From the NCBI GenBank assembly GCA_965208275.1, contig OZ242331.1, positions 4,898,001 to 4,962,000 of the forward strand: DNA of 64,000 nt, written 5' to 3'. A program made the translations under genes and the position numbers. The notes under the pieces were generated by a model. That model had not been told where the DNA came from, did not search any database, and worked only from the letters and a program-made list of their open reading frames with translations. The DNA is from Bin5 sp022827195 (GTDB lineage: Bacteria > Chloroflexota > Anaerolineae > Caldilineales > Caldilineaceae). How positions within the stretch are numbered: the stretch's first letter is position 1; each line of letters opens with the position of its first letter. This document shows, piece by piece, positions 45,067 to 53,279 of this stretch.

Positions 45067-45472
45067 GGCTGAGCCGCTGCCTCACATCCGCAGCAGGGGA
45101 AAAAATGGAGTTCACCGGACGATAAGTCCAAGGTAAGAGTATATGGCGAACCCAACAATTGGTCAATGTCCGGCTGCAATGCCGGTCGGGCCGGAAGGGC
45201 TCTTCCGGCTCGCACTTTCCTCTTCGAAGCAAGCTGCTGAAAAGAGTGCCGAAGCCGGAGTGACAGGACTGAAAGTAGCCCTGATAGCGAGCTGTCAAAC
45301 CAGCCTCGCGGCGACAATGCGTTGACAGACAGAGCGCATTCCGGTACATTTCCGTCTGATTCCGACAAGAGGATGATGAACACTCAACGAATCGTATGCG
45401 CGTGCAGTTCCAGGCAAGGCAGCGGCTGGCCCGACGGCCAGGTCTGCGCACCAGGGTGATCGGAGACTGAAG
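45067..45472. other. Divergent intergenic region between capA-like gene and chrA
   Basis: The minus-strand promoter for the CapA-type gene is at 45138-45166. The plus strand carries GGAGA upstream of the chrA GTG. No frame in between looks coding. Confidence 0.6.
45138..45166 (-). promoter_or_regulatory. Promoter of the CapA-type gene
   Basis: On the minus strand TTGACC (45161-45166), 17 bases, TATACT (45138-45143), five of six matches in each box. The leader is about 65 bases. Confidence 0.7.
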
Positions 45473-46678
45473 GTGGCGACGGGAAACGTTGGCGAGGTTA
45501 TTCGACTGTGCGGCAAGTTGGGGGTCATCGCTTTTGGCGGACCGGCTGCCCATATTGCCATGCTGGAAGATGAGGCGGTGACGCGGCGCAAATGGCTGAG
45601 CCGCGACCACTTCCTCGACCTGGTTGGGGCCACCAATCTGATTCCCGGCCCCAACTCTACCGAAATGATGATTCATATCGGCTACCAGCGGGCAGGCTGG
45701 CCGGGCCTGCTCGCCGCGGGCATCTCATTCGTCCTGCCCGCGGTCGTGCTTTCGACCCTGCTGGCCTGGGTCTACGTGAAGTACGGCATGTTGCCCGCCG
45801 TGCAGCCCCTGCTGATGGGCATAAAACCGGCCGTGCTGGCCGTGATCCTGGGCGCGCTGTGGCGGCTGGGCCGGACCGCTTCGAAGCCGCAAGCGGCCAT
45901 GCAAACGCGCATCGTTCTCGGCATAATCGGCATCGCGGTCGCGGCTGCCGTCTATCTTGGCGCGCCGGTTGTTTGGTCGCTGGTCGCCGGCGGCGTGCTG
46001 GGGATGGCTGCCCTGCGCGGGACGGGTGGATGGGGCGGCGCCGCAGCACTGCTCGCGTTGCCGGACAGCCGCTTCAATCTCCCTTGGGCCGAAATTTCGC
46101 CGTCTTCCGCGTTGAAGTGGGCGGCGCTGGTCGCGGCATCGACGGTATCGGGCCTGACGCTGGGCGCGCTGGGGCTCTTTTTTCTGAAGGTCGGCAGCGT
46201 ACTTTACGGCAGCGGCTACGTGCTGGTCGCCTTTCTCGAGGATGAGCTGGTGCATACCAACGGCTGGCTGACGCAGCAGCAACTTCTGGATGCCATCGCC
46301 ATCGGCCAGTTTACGCCGGGACCGGTGCTCTCGACCGCCGCGTTCATCGGCTATGTGCTGGCGGGCATCCCCGGCGCGGCGGTCAGCGCGGCTGCGATCT
46401 TCGCGCCATCCTTTGTCTTTGTCGCCATCCTCAACCCGATCGTGCCGCGTCTGCGACGCTCGGCCTGGATGGCCGCGTTCCTGGACGCGGTCAATGTCAG
46501 CGCGGTCGGGTTGATGGCCGCGGTCCTGGTCCGTCTGACAGCCGATGTTGTCACGGGTTGGCCGGCCGCGGTCATCGCGTTGCTGGCCGCGGCTGCGGTG
46601 CTGCGCTGGCGGGTCAGCTCCGCCTGGGTCGTCATCGGCGGCGCGCTGCTCGGCTGGCCGCTGTCACTGTTGGGCTAG
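45473..46678 (+). CDS. chrA: Chromate transporter ChrA, two-domain type
   Basis: This is a 401-residue membrane protein of the CHR superfamily with both halves present. Half one has FGGPAAHIAMLEDE and GPNSTEMMIHIGYQ; half two has FLKVGSVLYGSGYVLVAFLE and AIGQFTPGPVLSTAAFIGYV. Long-chain ChrA proteins export chromate and sometimes sulphate. About ten to twelve membrane segments can be seen. The start is a GTG with GGAG eight bases upstream. No chrB-type regulator lies next to it. It is convergent with the nuclease-like pseudogene, 18 bases away. Confidence 0.92.
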   Translation: MATGNVGEVIRLCGKLGVIAFGGPAAHIAMLEDEAVTRRKWLSRDHFLDLVGATNLIPGPNSTEMMIHIGYQRAGWPGLLAAGISFVLPAVVLSTLLAWVYVKYGMLPAVQPLLMGIKPAVLAVILGALWRLGRTASKPQAAMQTRIVLGIIGIAVAAAVYLGAPVVWSLVAGGVLGMAALRGTGGWGGAAALLALPDSRFNLPWAEISPSSALKWAALVAASTVSGLTLGALGLFFLKVGSVLYGSGYVLVAFLEDELVHTNGWLTQQQLLDAIAIGQFTPGPVLSTAAFIGYVLAGIPGAAVSAAAIFAPSFVFVAILNPIVPRLRRSAWMAAFLDAVNVSAVGLMAAVLVRLTADVVTGWPAAVIALLAAAAVLRWRVSSAWVVIGGALLGWPLSLLG

Positions 46679-46696
46679 TGTTGGGAGGGCTCGGCG

Positions 46697-47515
46697 TTAA
46701 CTCTCGCACGGCTGGAAGGGCTGATCATAGGCCCGGATGAGAGGAAGGAGGGTGGCCCCGCCCACATCCAGCCGTTTCTCCCAGCAGGAATTGTCAATGA
46801 CGCCTTCACAATGGGCCCGGAGGATCCGCTCCCAGTGGTTCTGGGAGAAAAAGAGATTCCCTCCCTTGGCAATATCTGTAGCGTTGAGGAAGCCCAGATA
46901 AAGCAGAACGACAGGAATCCCCAGGCTAGCCAGTTTCCAGGACCAGGCAAACCGGTTGGACAGCTGGTAGTGGCTATCGCGCGAGATGTTCCAGGTGCCT
47001 CCGGTCGCTGCTTGAAGACCGGCGGCTGCCTGCTGGATCGCCTGTCCTATATTCTCGTGGTTCTCGATCGCATCCCGGCAGGCAGTTCCTCTCAGGCGCT
47101 TTCCCGACGATGAGCGGTTCAGTTCGTTCCAGTGCGCCTTTGCCTCGATGAGAAGGAGTCCCCTTTTGCCGCCAATCGTGCATGTGCTGGCAATGTCCAC
47201 GCCCAGTGTTCTGGGACTGTTTTCGGATTTCGCCAACCACCACTCCTTGAGGCGTTCGCTCACAGGATATGGCAAGAGGTCCGTGGGCTTGTCCAGCTCC
47301 GCCTCATCCGCGGGTGCCGCGTCCTATGACCCGTCCTCCATCTGCTGCGGTCTGCCGCGGGGCATCCATCTGTCGGAAGATCCGATCCACACATCGTCAA
47401 GCCCCACCAGACCAGTGAGGCGGCCGGCGACCTCTTCTGTTCCCCCGGCTGTGAGCAGCACGCAGCGAGGCCGGCTCCCACGGTTCTCCTTTCCCAGCTG
47501 CTGCGGCCAGCTCAT
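46697..47515 (-). pseudogene. PD-(D/E)XK-like gene interrupted by an in-frame TAG
   Basis: An ATG at 47515 with GGAGG six bases upstream opens a frame that reads CVLLTAGGTEEVAGRLTGL, LDDVWIGSSDRWMPRG and then stops at TAG 47324-47326. The same frame continues without a shift (DKPTDLLPYPVSERLKEWW) to 46697. The second part holds a PD-(D/E)XK-type core, TLGVDIASTCTIGG then LLLIEAKAH (D, E and K). Together they would make 272 residues. The second part has no ribosome site of its own. It lies 36 bases after topA on the same strand. Either a recently inactivated gene, an assembly error, or two short genes; I favour inactivation. Confidence 0.65.
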
Positions 47516-47551
47516 GCCTCGCCTCCGCCCTCGCCGGACAAGAAATCCGGT

Positions 47552-50413
47552 CTACGTTCTCCTGCGACCAGTCCTGCCGCGGCCTTTGCCCTTGCTCTTG
47601 CGCTCCGCCAGCATCTGCAACGCCTGCTCCAAGGTGACGCTCTGGGGGTCCGTCTCCTTGGGCACGGTGGCGTTGGTGCGCTGGTGGTTGACGTAGGGGC
47701 CGTAGCGCCCGTCGAGCACCCGGATCGGCTCGCCGTCCTCGGGGTGCGTGCCCAGCTCCTTCAGTACTGTGCGCGCCGAATTTCCGCCCCGTCTTCCCGG
47801 CGCCTCTTTGATCAACGCCAGCGCGCGCGGCAGGTCCACCTCGAACACGTTGTCCGGTGGTTTGAGGTTCACGAATTTCCGGTTGTGGACGACATAGGGG
47901 CCATAGCGCCCCACGCCCGCGCGCACCTCCTCGCCGTCGTCAGGATGGGCGCCGAGCAGGCGCGGCAGGCTGAGAAGACGTAGAGCAGTCGGCAGGTCAA
48001 CATCCTCCTTAGCCATGCCATCCGGCAGACTGACCCGCTTGGGTCTGCCATTCCCTGCGCTTTCCCCGCCTTCGGAGCTCTCCTCTGCTGCCTTTTTGGG
48101 CGTAGTGGATCCCGCCACAACCAGCTCTCCAAGCGCGTCAACCGCCTTCGCGCCGAGCCCGGGTACCCGCCGCAACTCCTCGATAGCGGCGTAGGGCCGG
48201 CCGGCCGCGATGGCCTTTGCTTTTCCAGGCCCAATGCCGGGCAGCGTCGAGAGGTCCTTCAGCGTGGCCGAATTGATGTCCACCGGTCCCGATAAAACAG
48301 CCGCCTTTCTCCTCGTTCCTCTTCGCGATGTCTCCCTGGCCCCGTCCTCTCCCAACTGGACATAAGCGCCAAAACGACCTTCCTTGAGCAGGACTTGCTG
48401 GCCGCTTTCAGGGTCGGAGCCCAGCAATGCCGGTCCCTCCTGCCTTGCATTCACCAGCTCGTCGGCCGCGGCCGCATTCAGTTCAGCCGGCGCCAGGTCC
48501 TCCGGCAAACTGACGGTCTGCCTGTTGCCGTTGACCTCCTTCGCCAGGAAAGGGCCAAACTGACCAATTCGCACCTCGAACGGGAGATCGGGGAAATCGA
48601 CCCGGCCGGCGATGCGAGGATCGATGACGTCTTCCTTCTCCTTGACCTGGCTTTCCAGTCCCTGCTCGCTCCGATAGAAACGATGAAGATAGTCGAGCCA
48701 GTCGACGTCTCCTTCGGCGATGTCATCCAGCGTCTGCTCCATCGCCGCGGTGAACTTCATGTCCACCAACTCCTCGAAGTTGGACTCCAGCAGCTGCACG
48801 ACCGCAAACGCGACGAACGTGGGCACGAGCTCGCGGCGCTGCCTGAACACGTAGCCCCGGTTCTGAATCGTGTCGATGATGGTGGCATAGGTGCTGGGCC
48901 GTCCGATGCCCTCGGTCTCCAGCGCTCTGACCAGGGTGGCTTCGGTGTAACGGGCCGGCGGTTTGGTCGCATGGCCGACGGCCTCGAGCGCGCGGCAGTC
49001 TACCTCTTCACCGACCGCCAGGGCCGGCAAGGGCGATTCCTGGTCCTCGATGGCCGCCTCGGGGTCGTCCGAGCCTTCAACGTAGGCGCGGAAAAAACCG
49101 GGGAAAAGAATCTCCCTTCCGGTCGCGCGAAAGAGGGCCTCCTCAACACCGATCATTGCCGTCGTGGACCGCAGGCGCGCGTTGGCCATCTGCGTGGCGA
49201 CCGTACGCTTCCAGATCATGTCGTAGAGCACAGCCTCATCGCTCGACAGGGGGAGGGTGTCGACCGGGCGCATACCGCTGCCCGCCGGCCGGATCGCCTC
49301 GTGCGCCTCCTGCGCGCCCCTGGTCTTCGTCCGGTAGCGCCGCGGCGACTTCGTTAGAAACTGCTCGCCGTACCGTTCCTTCACCCGGCGGCGGGCCGCG
49401 TTGACGGCCTCGTCGCTCAAATGGACCGAATCGGTGCGCATGTAGGTGATATAGCCGTTCTCGTAGAGCGACTGGGCCACGCGCATCGTGCGGCGGGCGC
49501 TCCATCCCCGCTTGCGGTTGGCCTCCTGTTGCAGAGTGCTTGTGGTGAACGGGGGCGCCGGCGAGCGCGACAGTTCTGTACTCTCGACCGAGCGCACCTC
49601 CCAGCTGCCGTCGCGGAGCCGTTCCTGCAGCGCCCTGGCCTGCTCTTCATCCAGCAGGAGAACCTCTTTGCCCTCCGCGATGCGCCCGGTCGACTCGTCA
49701 AAATCGCGGCCGCTGGCGACGCGTGTGCCGTCAACCGAGACCAAAGTGGCTTCGAAGCGGTGGGCTTCGCTGTCGGGGCGCTTGTTCAGTTCGGCCTTCA
49801 GATCCCAATAGGAGCCGCTGACAAATGCGCGCCGTTCACGCTCGCGCAGAACGAGCAGGCGCACGGCCACGCTCTGCACGCGGCCCGCCGACAGCTTGGG
49901 CGCGATCTTCTTCCACAGCAGCGGCGAGATCGTATAGCCGACCAGCCGGTCGAGGATGCGCCGCGTCTCCTGGGCGCGCACCAGGTCGTTGTTGATGCCG
50001 CGCGTCTTCTGCAGCGCCTCGTCGATCGCCTCTTTGGTGATCTCGTGGAAGACCATCCGCTTGACCGGAACCTTCGGCTTGAGCACTTCGTAGAGGTGCC
50101 AGCCGATGCTCTCGCCCTCGCGGTCCTCGTCGGTGGCGAGCAGAAGCTCGTCCGCCCCCTTAAGGGCACTCTTCAACTCTGAAATCACCTTTTTCTTGTC
50201 CGAAGGTATGACGTAGAGCGGCTCGAAATCGTCCTCTACCTTCACGCCGAGCCGCGCCCAGGGCTGCCCCTTCACCTTGGCGGGTATCTCGGCGGCGGAG
50301 GCCGGCAGGTCCCGCACGTGGCCCATGCTGGCCTTGATCTTGTACTCCTTGGGTAGAAAATTGCGGATGGTTCTGGCTTTGGTCGGTGATTCTACAATGA
50401 CTAATTTGGACAT
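47552..50413 (-). CDS. topA: DNA topoisomerase I with inserted helix-hairpin-helix domain
   Basis: This is a 953-residue type IA topoisomerase that relaxes negative supercoils. The Toprim domain begins SKLVIVESPTKA and has the acidic triad in DEDREGE (residues 95-101). The catalytic tyrosine is Y324 in YITYMRTDS. The C-terminal part has four topoisomerase C-terminal repeats of the type GRYGPYV (also RIGQFGPFL and GRFGAYVQL) and no cysteine zinc fingers. Between repeats two and three lies a ComEA-type double helix-hairpin-helix (about residues 711-760: PGIGPGKAKAI and PGLGAKAVDAL). A basic Lys/Arg/Gly tail ends it. ATG 50413 is chosen from the conserved N-terminus; upstream in-frame starts lack conservation. 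Confidence 0.95.
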   Translation of the reverse strand: MSKLVIVESPTKARTIRNFLPKEYKIKASMGHVRDLPASAAEIPAKVKGQPWARLGVKVEDDFEPLYVIPSDKKKVISELKSALKGADELLLATDEDREGESIGWHLYEVLKPKVPVKRMVFHEITKEAIDEALQKTRGINNDLVRAQETRRILDRLVGYTISPLLWKKIAPKLSAGRVQSVAVRLLVLRERERRAFVSGSYWDLKAELNKRPDSEAHRFEATLVSVDGTRVASGRDFDESTGRIAEGKEVLLLDEEQARALQERLRDGSWEVRSVESTELSRSPAPPFTTSTLQQEANRKRGWSARRTMRVAQSLYENGYITYMRTDSVHLSDEAVNAARRRVKERYGEQFLTKSPRRYRTKTRGAQEAHEAIRPAGSGMRPVDTLPLSSDEAVLYDMIWKRTVATQMANARLRSTTAMIGVEEALFRATGREILFPGFFRAYVEGSDDPEAAIEDQESPLPALAVGEEVDCRALEAVGHATKPPARYTEATLVRALETEGIGRPSTYATIIDTIQNRGYVFRQRRELVPTFVAFAVVQLLESNFEELVDMKFTAAMEQTLDDIAEGDVDWLDYLHRFYRSEQGLESQVKEKEDVIDPRIAGRVDFPDLPFEVRIGQFGPFLAKEVNGNRQTVSLPEDLAPAELNAAAADELVNARQEGPALLGSDPESGQQVLLKEGRFGAYVQLGEDGARETSRRGTRRKAAVLSGPVDINSATLKDLSTLPGIGPGKAKAIAAGRPYAAIEELRRVPGLGAKAVDALGELVVAGSTTPKKAAEESSEGGESAGNGRPKRVSLPDGMAKEDVDLPTALRLLSLPRLLGAHPDDGEEVRAGVGRYGPYVVHNRKFVNLKPPDNVFEVDLPRALALIKEAPGRRGGNSARTVLKELGTHPEDGEPIRVLDGRYGPYVNHQRTNATVPKETDPQSVTLEQALQMLAERKSKGKGRGRTGRRRT

Positions 50414-50502
50414 TCTTCTTCTTATCGCAATGGGATGATGGCCGGCGGCAAGAGAGGCGAACACACCTCTATCCCTTGACGCGCTTGTCATAAAGCCGAG
50501 TT

Positions 50503-50531
50503 AGAATACACAAGAACAAGAAGGCCGGCAA
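50503..50531 (-). promoter_or_regulatory. Possible topA promoter
   Basis: On the minus strand TTGCCG (50526-50531), 17 bases, TATTCT (50503-50508); four of six matches in each box. It lies 90 bases before the topA ATG. Apart from this and the divergent promoter at 50588-50616, the 322-base gap 50414-50735 shows nothing. Confidence 0.35.
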
Positions 50532-50587
50532 GTAGTATAGGGAGCGTGAGACGTGCGGTCTGTTCGCCCGCGTTACCTGCTGCATCA

Positions 50588-50616
50588 TTGACAGTCTACC
50601 TCCTTCTGAATATACT
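50588..50616 (+). promoter_or_regulatory. Near-consensus promoter for the FG-GAP lipoprotein
   Basis: TTGACA (50588-50593), 17 bases, TATACT (50611-50616). The -35 and spacing are perfect and the -10 has one mismatch. Transcription would start near 50623, giving a leader of about 110 bases to GTG 50736. Confidence 0.8.
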
Positions 50617-50735
50617 GGATTAACTCTGTGCCCGGTTCCGGCAGGGGCGCACTGCAGCAACTTCCCTCATCATCGGGAAGGGTGTGATTCGACCGTCTAC
50701 ATCGCCTTTTTGTATCTCAACGGGGAGACAGACCA

Positions 50736-52514
50736 GTGAATGTGATAGAGCTACGACAGCGGATTTCCGCGGCTTTTGCACGCAATCGGGCTGACACATT
50801 GGGCAACCGGCCGCCGGCAACACTGTCGGTCATCCTCGGACGGCGTCTCGCTTCCTGCGTTCTACTGCTGCTGCTGGCCTCCCTGGCGTTGAGCGGCTGC
50901 GCGCCCGGCTCCGATCCGCTCGGGCTGACAGTGCCGGCAACCGTGCGCGCCGAAACAGCCGCTTCGGCCGCTGATCTCTGCGAAGACCGTTTCATCACCC
51001 ACGACCTGCCCCACAACACGACCACCGCAGACGGCGTTATCCGCCAGTACGAGGCAAACGGCGCCGGCGCCGCCGTCAACGATCTCGACAACGACGGCGA
51101 CCTCGACCTGGTTCTCGGCAACTATGACAACCCCAATTCGATCTTCTGGAACGAAGGCGGCCTGCACTTCCGCCACGAGGAGATGCCGGTCGGACGCACG
51201 CGCGCGGTCAGCGCGGTTGACGTCGACGGGGACGGCTGGACCGACCTTGTGCTGACGCGCGTCGGCGGCGCGATCAACTTCTGGCGCAATCGCGGCGCGG
51301 CGGTCGCCGCGGACGGTTCCGGCCGCTTTGTGCAGGAGTTTCTGACCGGCCTCGCCAAGCCCGCCTACGCCATGGACTGGGCCGATCTGGACGGGGACGG
51401 CGACCTGGACGCCGCGACCGCCTCCTACGACATCGGGCTGACGACCGAGCTGGGCAACGAGTACATTCTCAATGATGAGGGCGGCGTCTATATTCACTGG
51501 AATGAGGACGGCGTTTTCCGCGCCCAACGTCTCTCCACCGAAGCCCAGGCCCTCGCCCTCGCTATATGGGATGAGAATGGCGACGGTCGTCCGGACCTGC
51601 TGGTCGGCAACGATTTCGCCCTGCCCGACGAGTTCTGGCGCAACGACCCAGAAGGTTGGAGCCTCGCGACGATCTTTCCCGAAACGACCCACAGCACGAT
51701 GAGTTTCGACCTGGCCGACGTCGACAACTCGGGCAAGACCGCGCTCTTCGCCAGCGATATGAAGCCGCCCGACATGAGCGAAGAAACGGTACAGGCGTGG
51801 GCGCCGCTGATGGAAAAAGAGCATCCGCCCCTGCCGGCCGGCGACCCGCAACGGATGGAGAACATACTGCTGGTGGCGGACCGGGCCGGCGCTTTCCAAA
51901 GTCTCGGACGCGAGCGCCAGCTGGATGCGACCGGCTGGAGCTGGTCCGGTCTGTTCGGCGACCTGGACAGGGACGGGCAGCTCGACCTCTACATCGTGAA
52001 CGGTTTCGCCGAAGCGACCACCTTCGCCCACCTTGACGAACATGAGCTGGTCGAGCGCAACCAGGTCCTCCGCAATACCGGAGGCGGGTTTGCGCGCATG
52101 CCCGGGTGGGGGTTGGGCAGCGAACGCGGCGGGCGCGGCGCGGCCCAGGGCGACCTAGACGGCGATGGCGACCTCGATATCGTTGTCAACAATCTGCGCG
52201 GCGATGCCCAGGTGTTCGAGAACCGGCTGTGCGGCGGCGCGTCGCTGCAGGTCGAACTGCGTCAGCCGGGCAGCGCCAATACCGCGGCCGTCGGCGCAAC
52301 GGCCCTCCTGGAGACATCCGCCGGCCGGCTGCGCCGCGACGTGCGCGTAACCCGCGGCTACCTCTCAAGCGACCCGGGTCAACTGCATTTCGGCTTTCCC
52401 GCAGGGACCGAACTGAAGTTGCTGCTGATTCGCTGGCCGGACGGGCACTGGTCCACAGTCGCAGCGCCGGCCGCGGGACAGCGGCTGACCGTTACCAGAA
52501 GCGACGCAGAATAG
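50736..52514 (+). CDS. FG-GAP/VCBS-repeat lipoprotein with ASPIC/UnbV C-terminus
   Basis: This is a 592-residue exported protein. The lipobox ALSGC ends at Cys55 after an unusually long N-region, so it is probably lipid-anchored. At least six calcium-type FG-GAP repeats follow (DLDNDGDLDLVLGN, DVDGDGWTDLVLTR, DLDGDGDLDAATAS, DENGDGRPDLLVGN, DLDRDGQLDLYIVN, DLDGDGDLDIVVNN), forming a beta-propeller. The last 100 residues are an ASPIC/UnbV domain (RVTRGYLSSDPGQLHFGF, IRWPDG). Such CRTAC1-like proteins are surface ligand-binding proteins of unknown role. GTG 50736 follows GGGGAG by eight bases. Confidence 0.9.
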   Translation: MNVIELRQRISAAFARNRADTLGNRPPATLSVILGRRLASCVLLLLLASLALSGCAPGSDPLGLTVPATVRAETAASAADLCEDRFITHDLPHNTTTADGVIRQYEANGAGAAVNDLDNDGDLDLVLGNYDNPNSIFWNEGGLHFRHEEMPVGRTRAVSAVDVDGDGWTDLVLTRVGGAINFWRNRGAAVAADGSGRFVQEFLTGLAKPAYAMDWADLDGDGDLDAATASYDIGLTTELGNEYILNDEGGVYIHWNEDGVFRAQRLSTEAQALALAIWDENGDGRPDLLVGNDFALPDEFWRNDPEGWSLATIFPETTHSTMSFDLADVDNSGKTALFASDMKPPDMSEETVQAWAPLMEKEHPPLPAGDPQRMENILLVADRAGAFQSLGRERQLDATGWSWSGLFGDLDRDGQLDLYIVNGFAEATTFAHLDEHELVERNQVLRNTGGGFARMPGWGLGSERGGRGAAQGDLDGDGDLDIVVNNLRGDAQVFENRLCGGASLQVELRQPGSANTAAVGATALLETSAGRLRRDVRVTRGYLSSDPGQLHFGFPAGTELKLLLIRWPDGHWSTVAAPAAGQRLTVTRSDAE

Positions 52515-52582
52515 CGACAACTGGCGGCTAAGCACAGGCTCGCCTTCTGGACGCGCCAGCCGCAACACGAGGAAAGAAAGGG

Positions 52583-53062
52583 ATGTCCTTACCCGGAGAC
52601 CGTAGAGAATCAATTGAGCGAATTCGTCGCCTGCCCCAGCAGCTGGAAGATCTGGTCGCCGGCCTTTCGAGCGAGGAGTTGACGGCACGGCCGCTGGCAG
52701 GCGAATGGAGTGTGGCCCAGAACGTCCATCACCTCGCCGATTCGCACATCAACAGCTACGTCCGCTGCAAGCTGATGGCGACCGAAGTGAGTCCCACCCT
52801 CAAGCCCTACGACGAGGCCGCCTGGGCCAGGTTTGCCGACGGCAGCAGCGCCGATCTGTCCGACTCGCTGGCGTTGCTCAAAGCTCTGCACGCCCGCTGG
52901 GTGCATTTCTGGGAAACGTTGCCGGAGGAAGCCTGGCAGCGCACCGGCCTTCACCCGCAGAGCGGCGAGGTCACGCTTGCCCGGCAGCTTGAACTCTACG
53001 TGTCGCACGGCGAGGCCCACCTGGACCAGATTCGCCGCACTCTGGCCGCGCGCGCGGCGTAG
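52583..53062 (+). CDS. DinB/YfiT-family protein
   Basis: This is a 159-residue four-helix-bundle protein. EWSVAQNVHHLADSH (H49, H50) and HGEAHLDQIRR supply the histidine metal ligands of the DinB superfamily, whose members are thiol transferases or damage-inducible proteins of unclear function. The ATG follows AGGAAAGAAAGGG. It is 68 bases after the lipoprotein gene and may share its transcript. Confidence 0.88.
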   Translation: MSLPGDRRESIERIRRLPQQLEDLVAGLSSEELTARPLAGEWSVAQNVHHLADSHINSYVRCKLMATEVSPTLKPYDEAAWARFADGSSADLSDSLALLKALHARWVHFWETLPEEAWQRTGLHPQSGEVTLARQLELYVSHGEAHLDQIRRTLAARAA

Positions 53063-53088
53063 ACGGAGGACAGACTGCCGCGTTTGGA

Positions 53089-53202
53089 CGGCTTTTCACG
53101 ACTATTTCGCACATCGGCGGCTGGAAGCGGCGTTTGAAATGTACCCCCGTATCCTGTACAATGACGGCACCGCGTGAAAGCAGAATACCGGCTTTTCACG
53201 AC
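53089..53202. promoter_or_regulatory. 14-bp direct repeat bracketing the sugar ABC promoter
   Basis: CGGCTTTTCACGAC occurs at 53089-53102 and again at 53189-53202, exactly 100 bases apart, on either side of the promoter at 53134-53162. The inverted half CGTGAAAG lies at 53173-53180 and can pair with the second copy. The placement (upstream of -35, and just after the start point) is what one expects of operators for a looping repressor. No LacI/DeoR gene is in the window to match it. Confidence 0.5.
53134..53162 (+). promoter_or_regulatory. Promoter of the sugar ABC transporter operon
   Basis: TTGAAA (53134-53139), 17 bases, TACAAT (53157-53162), five of six matches in each box. The leader to ATG 53280 is about 110 bases. 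Confidence 0.7.
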
Positions 53203-53279
53203 AATGCAGTCGCCCCTCTCGCGCAGGGGCACATTCGACAAATTTACCGGCAGTTTCAGAGTTCTTCAGGGAGGAAGAA

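Noticed and set aside
47324..47326. In-frame TAG as a pyrrolysine or recoding site
   Set aside because: No pyrrolysine genes or recoding structure are visible, and other amber codons here end normal genes or mark pseudogenes.
48395..49357. 320-codon plus-strand frame within topA
   Set aside because: Shadow of a certain topoisomerase gene.
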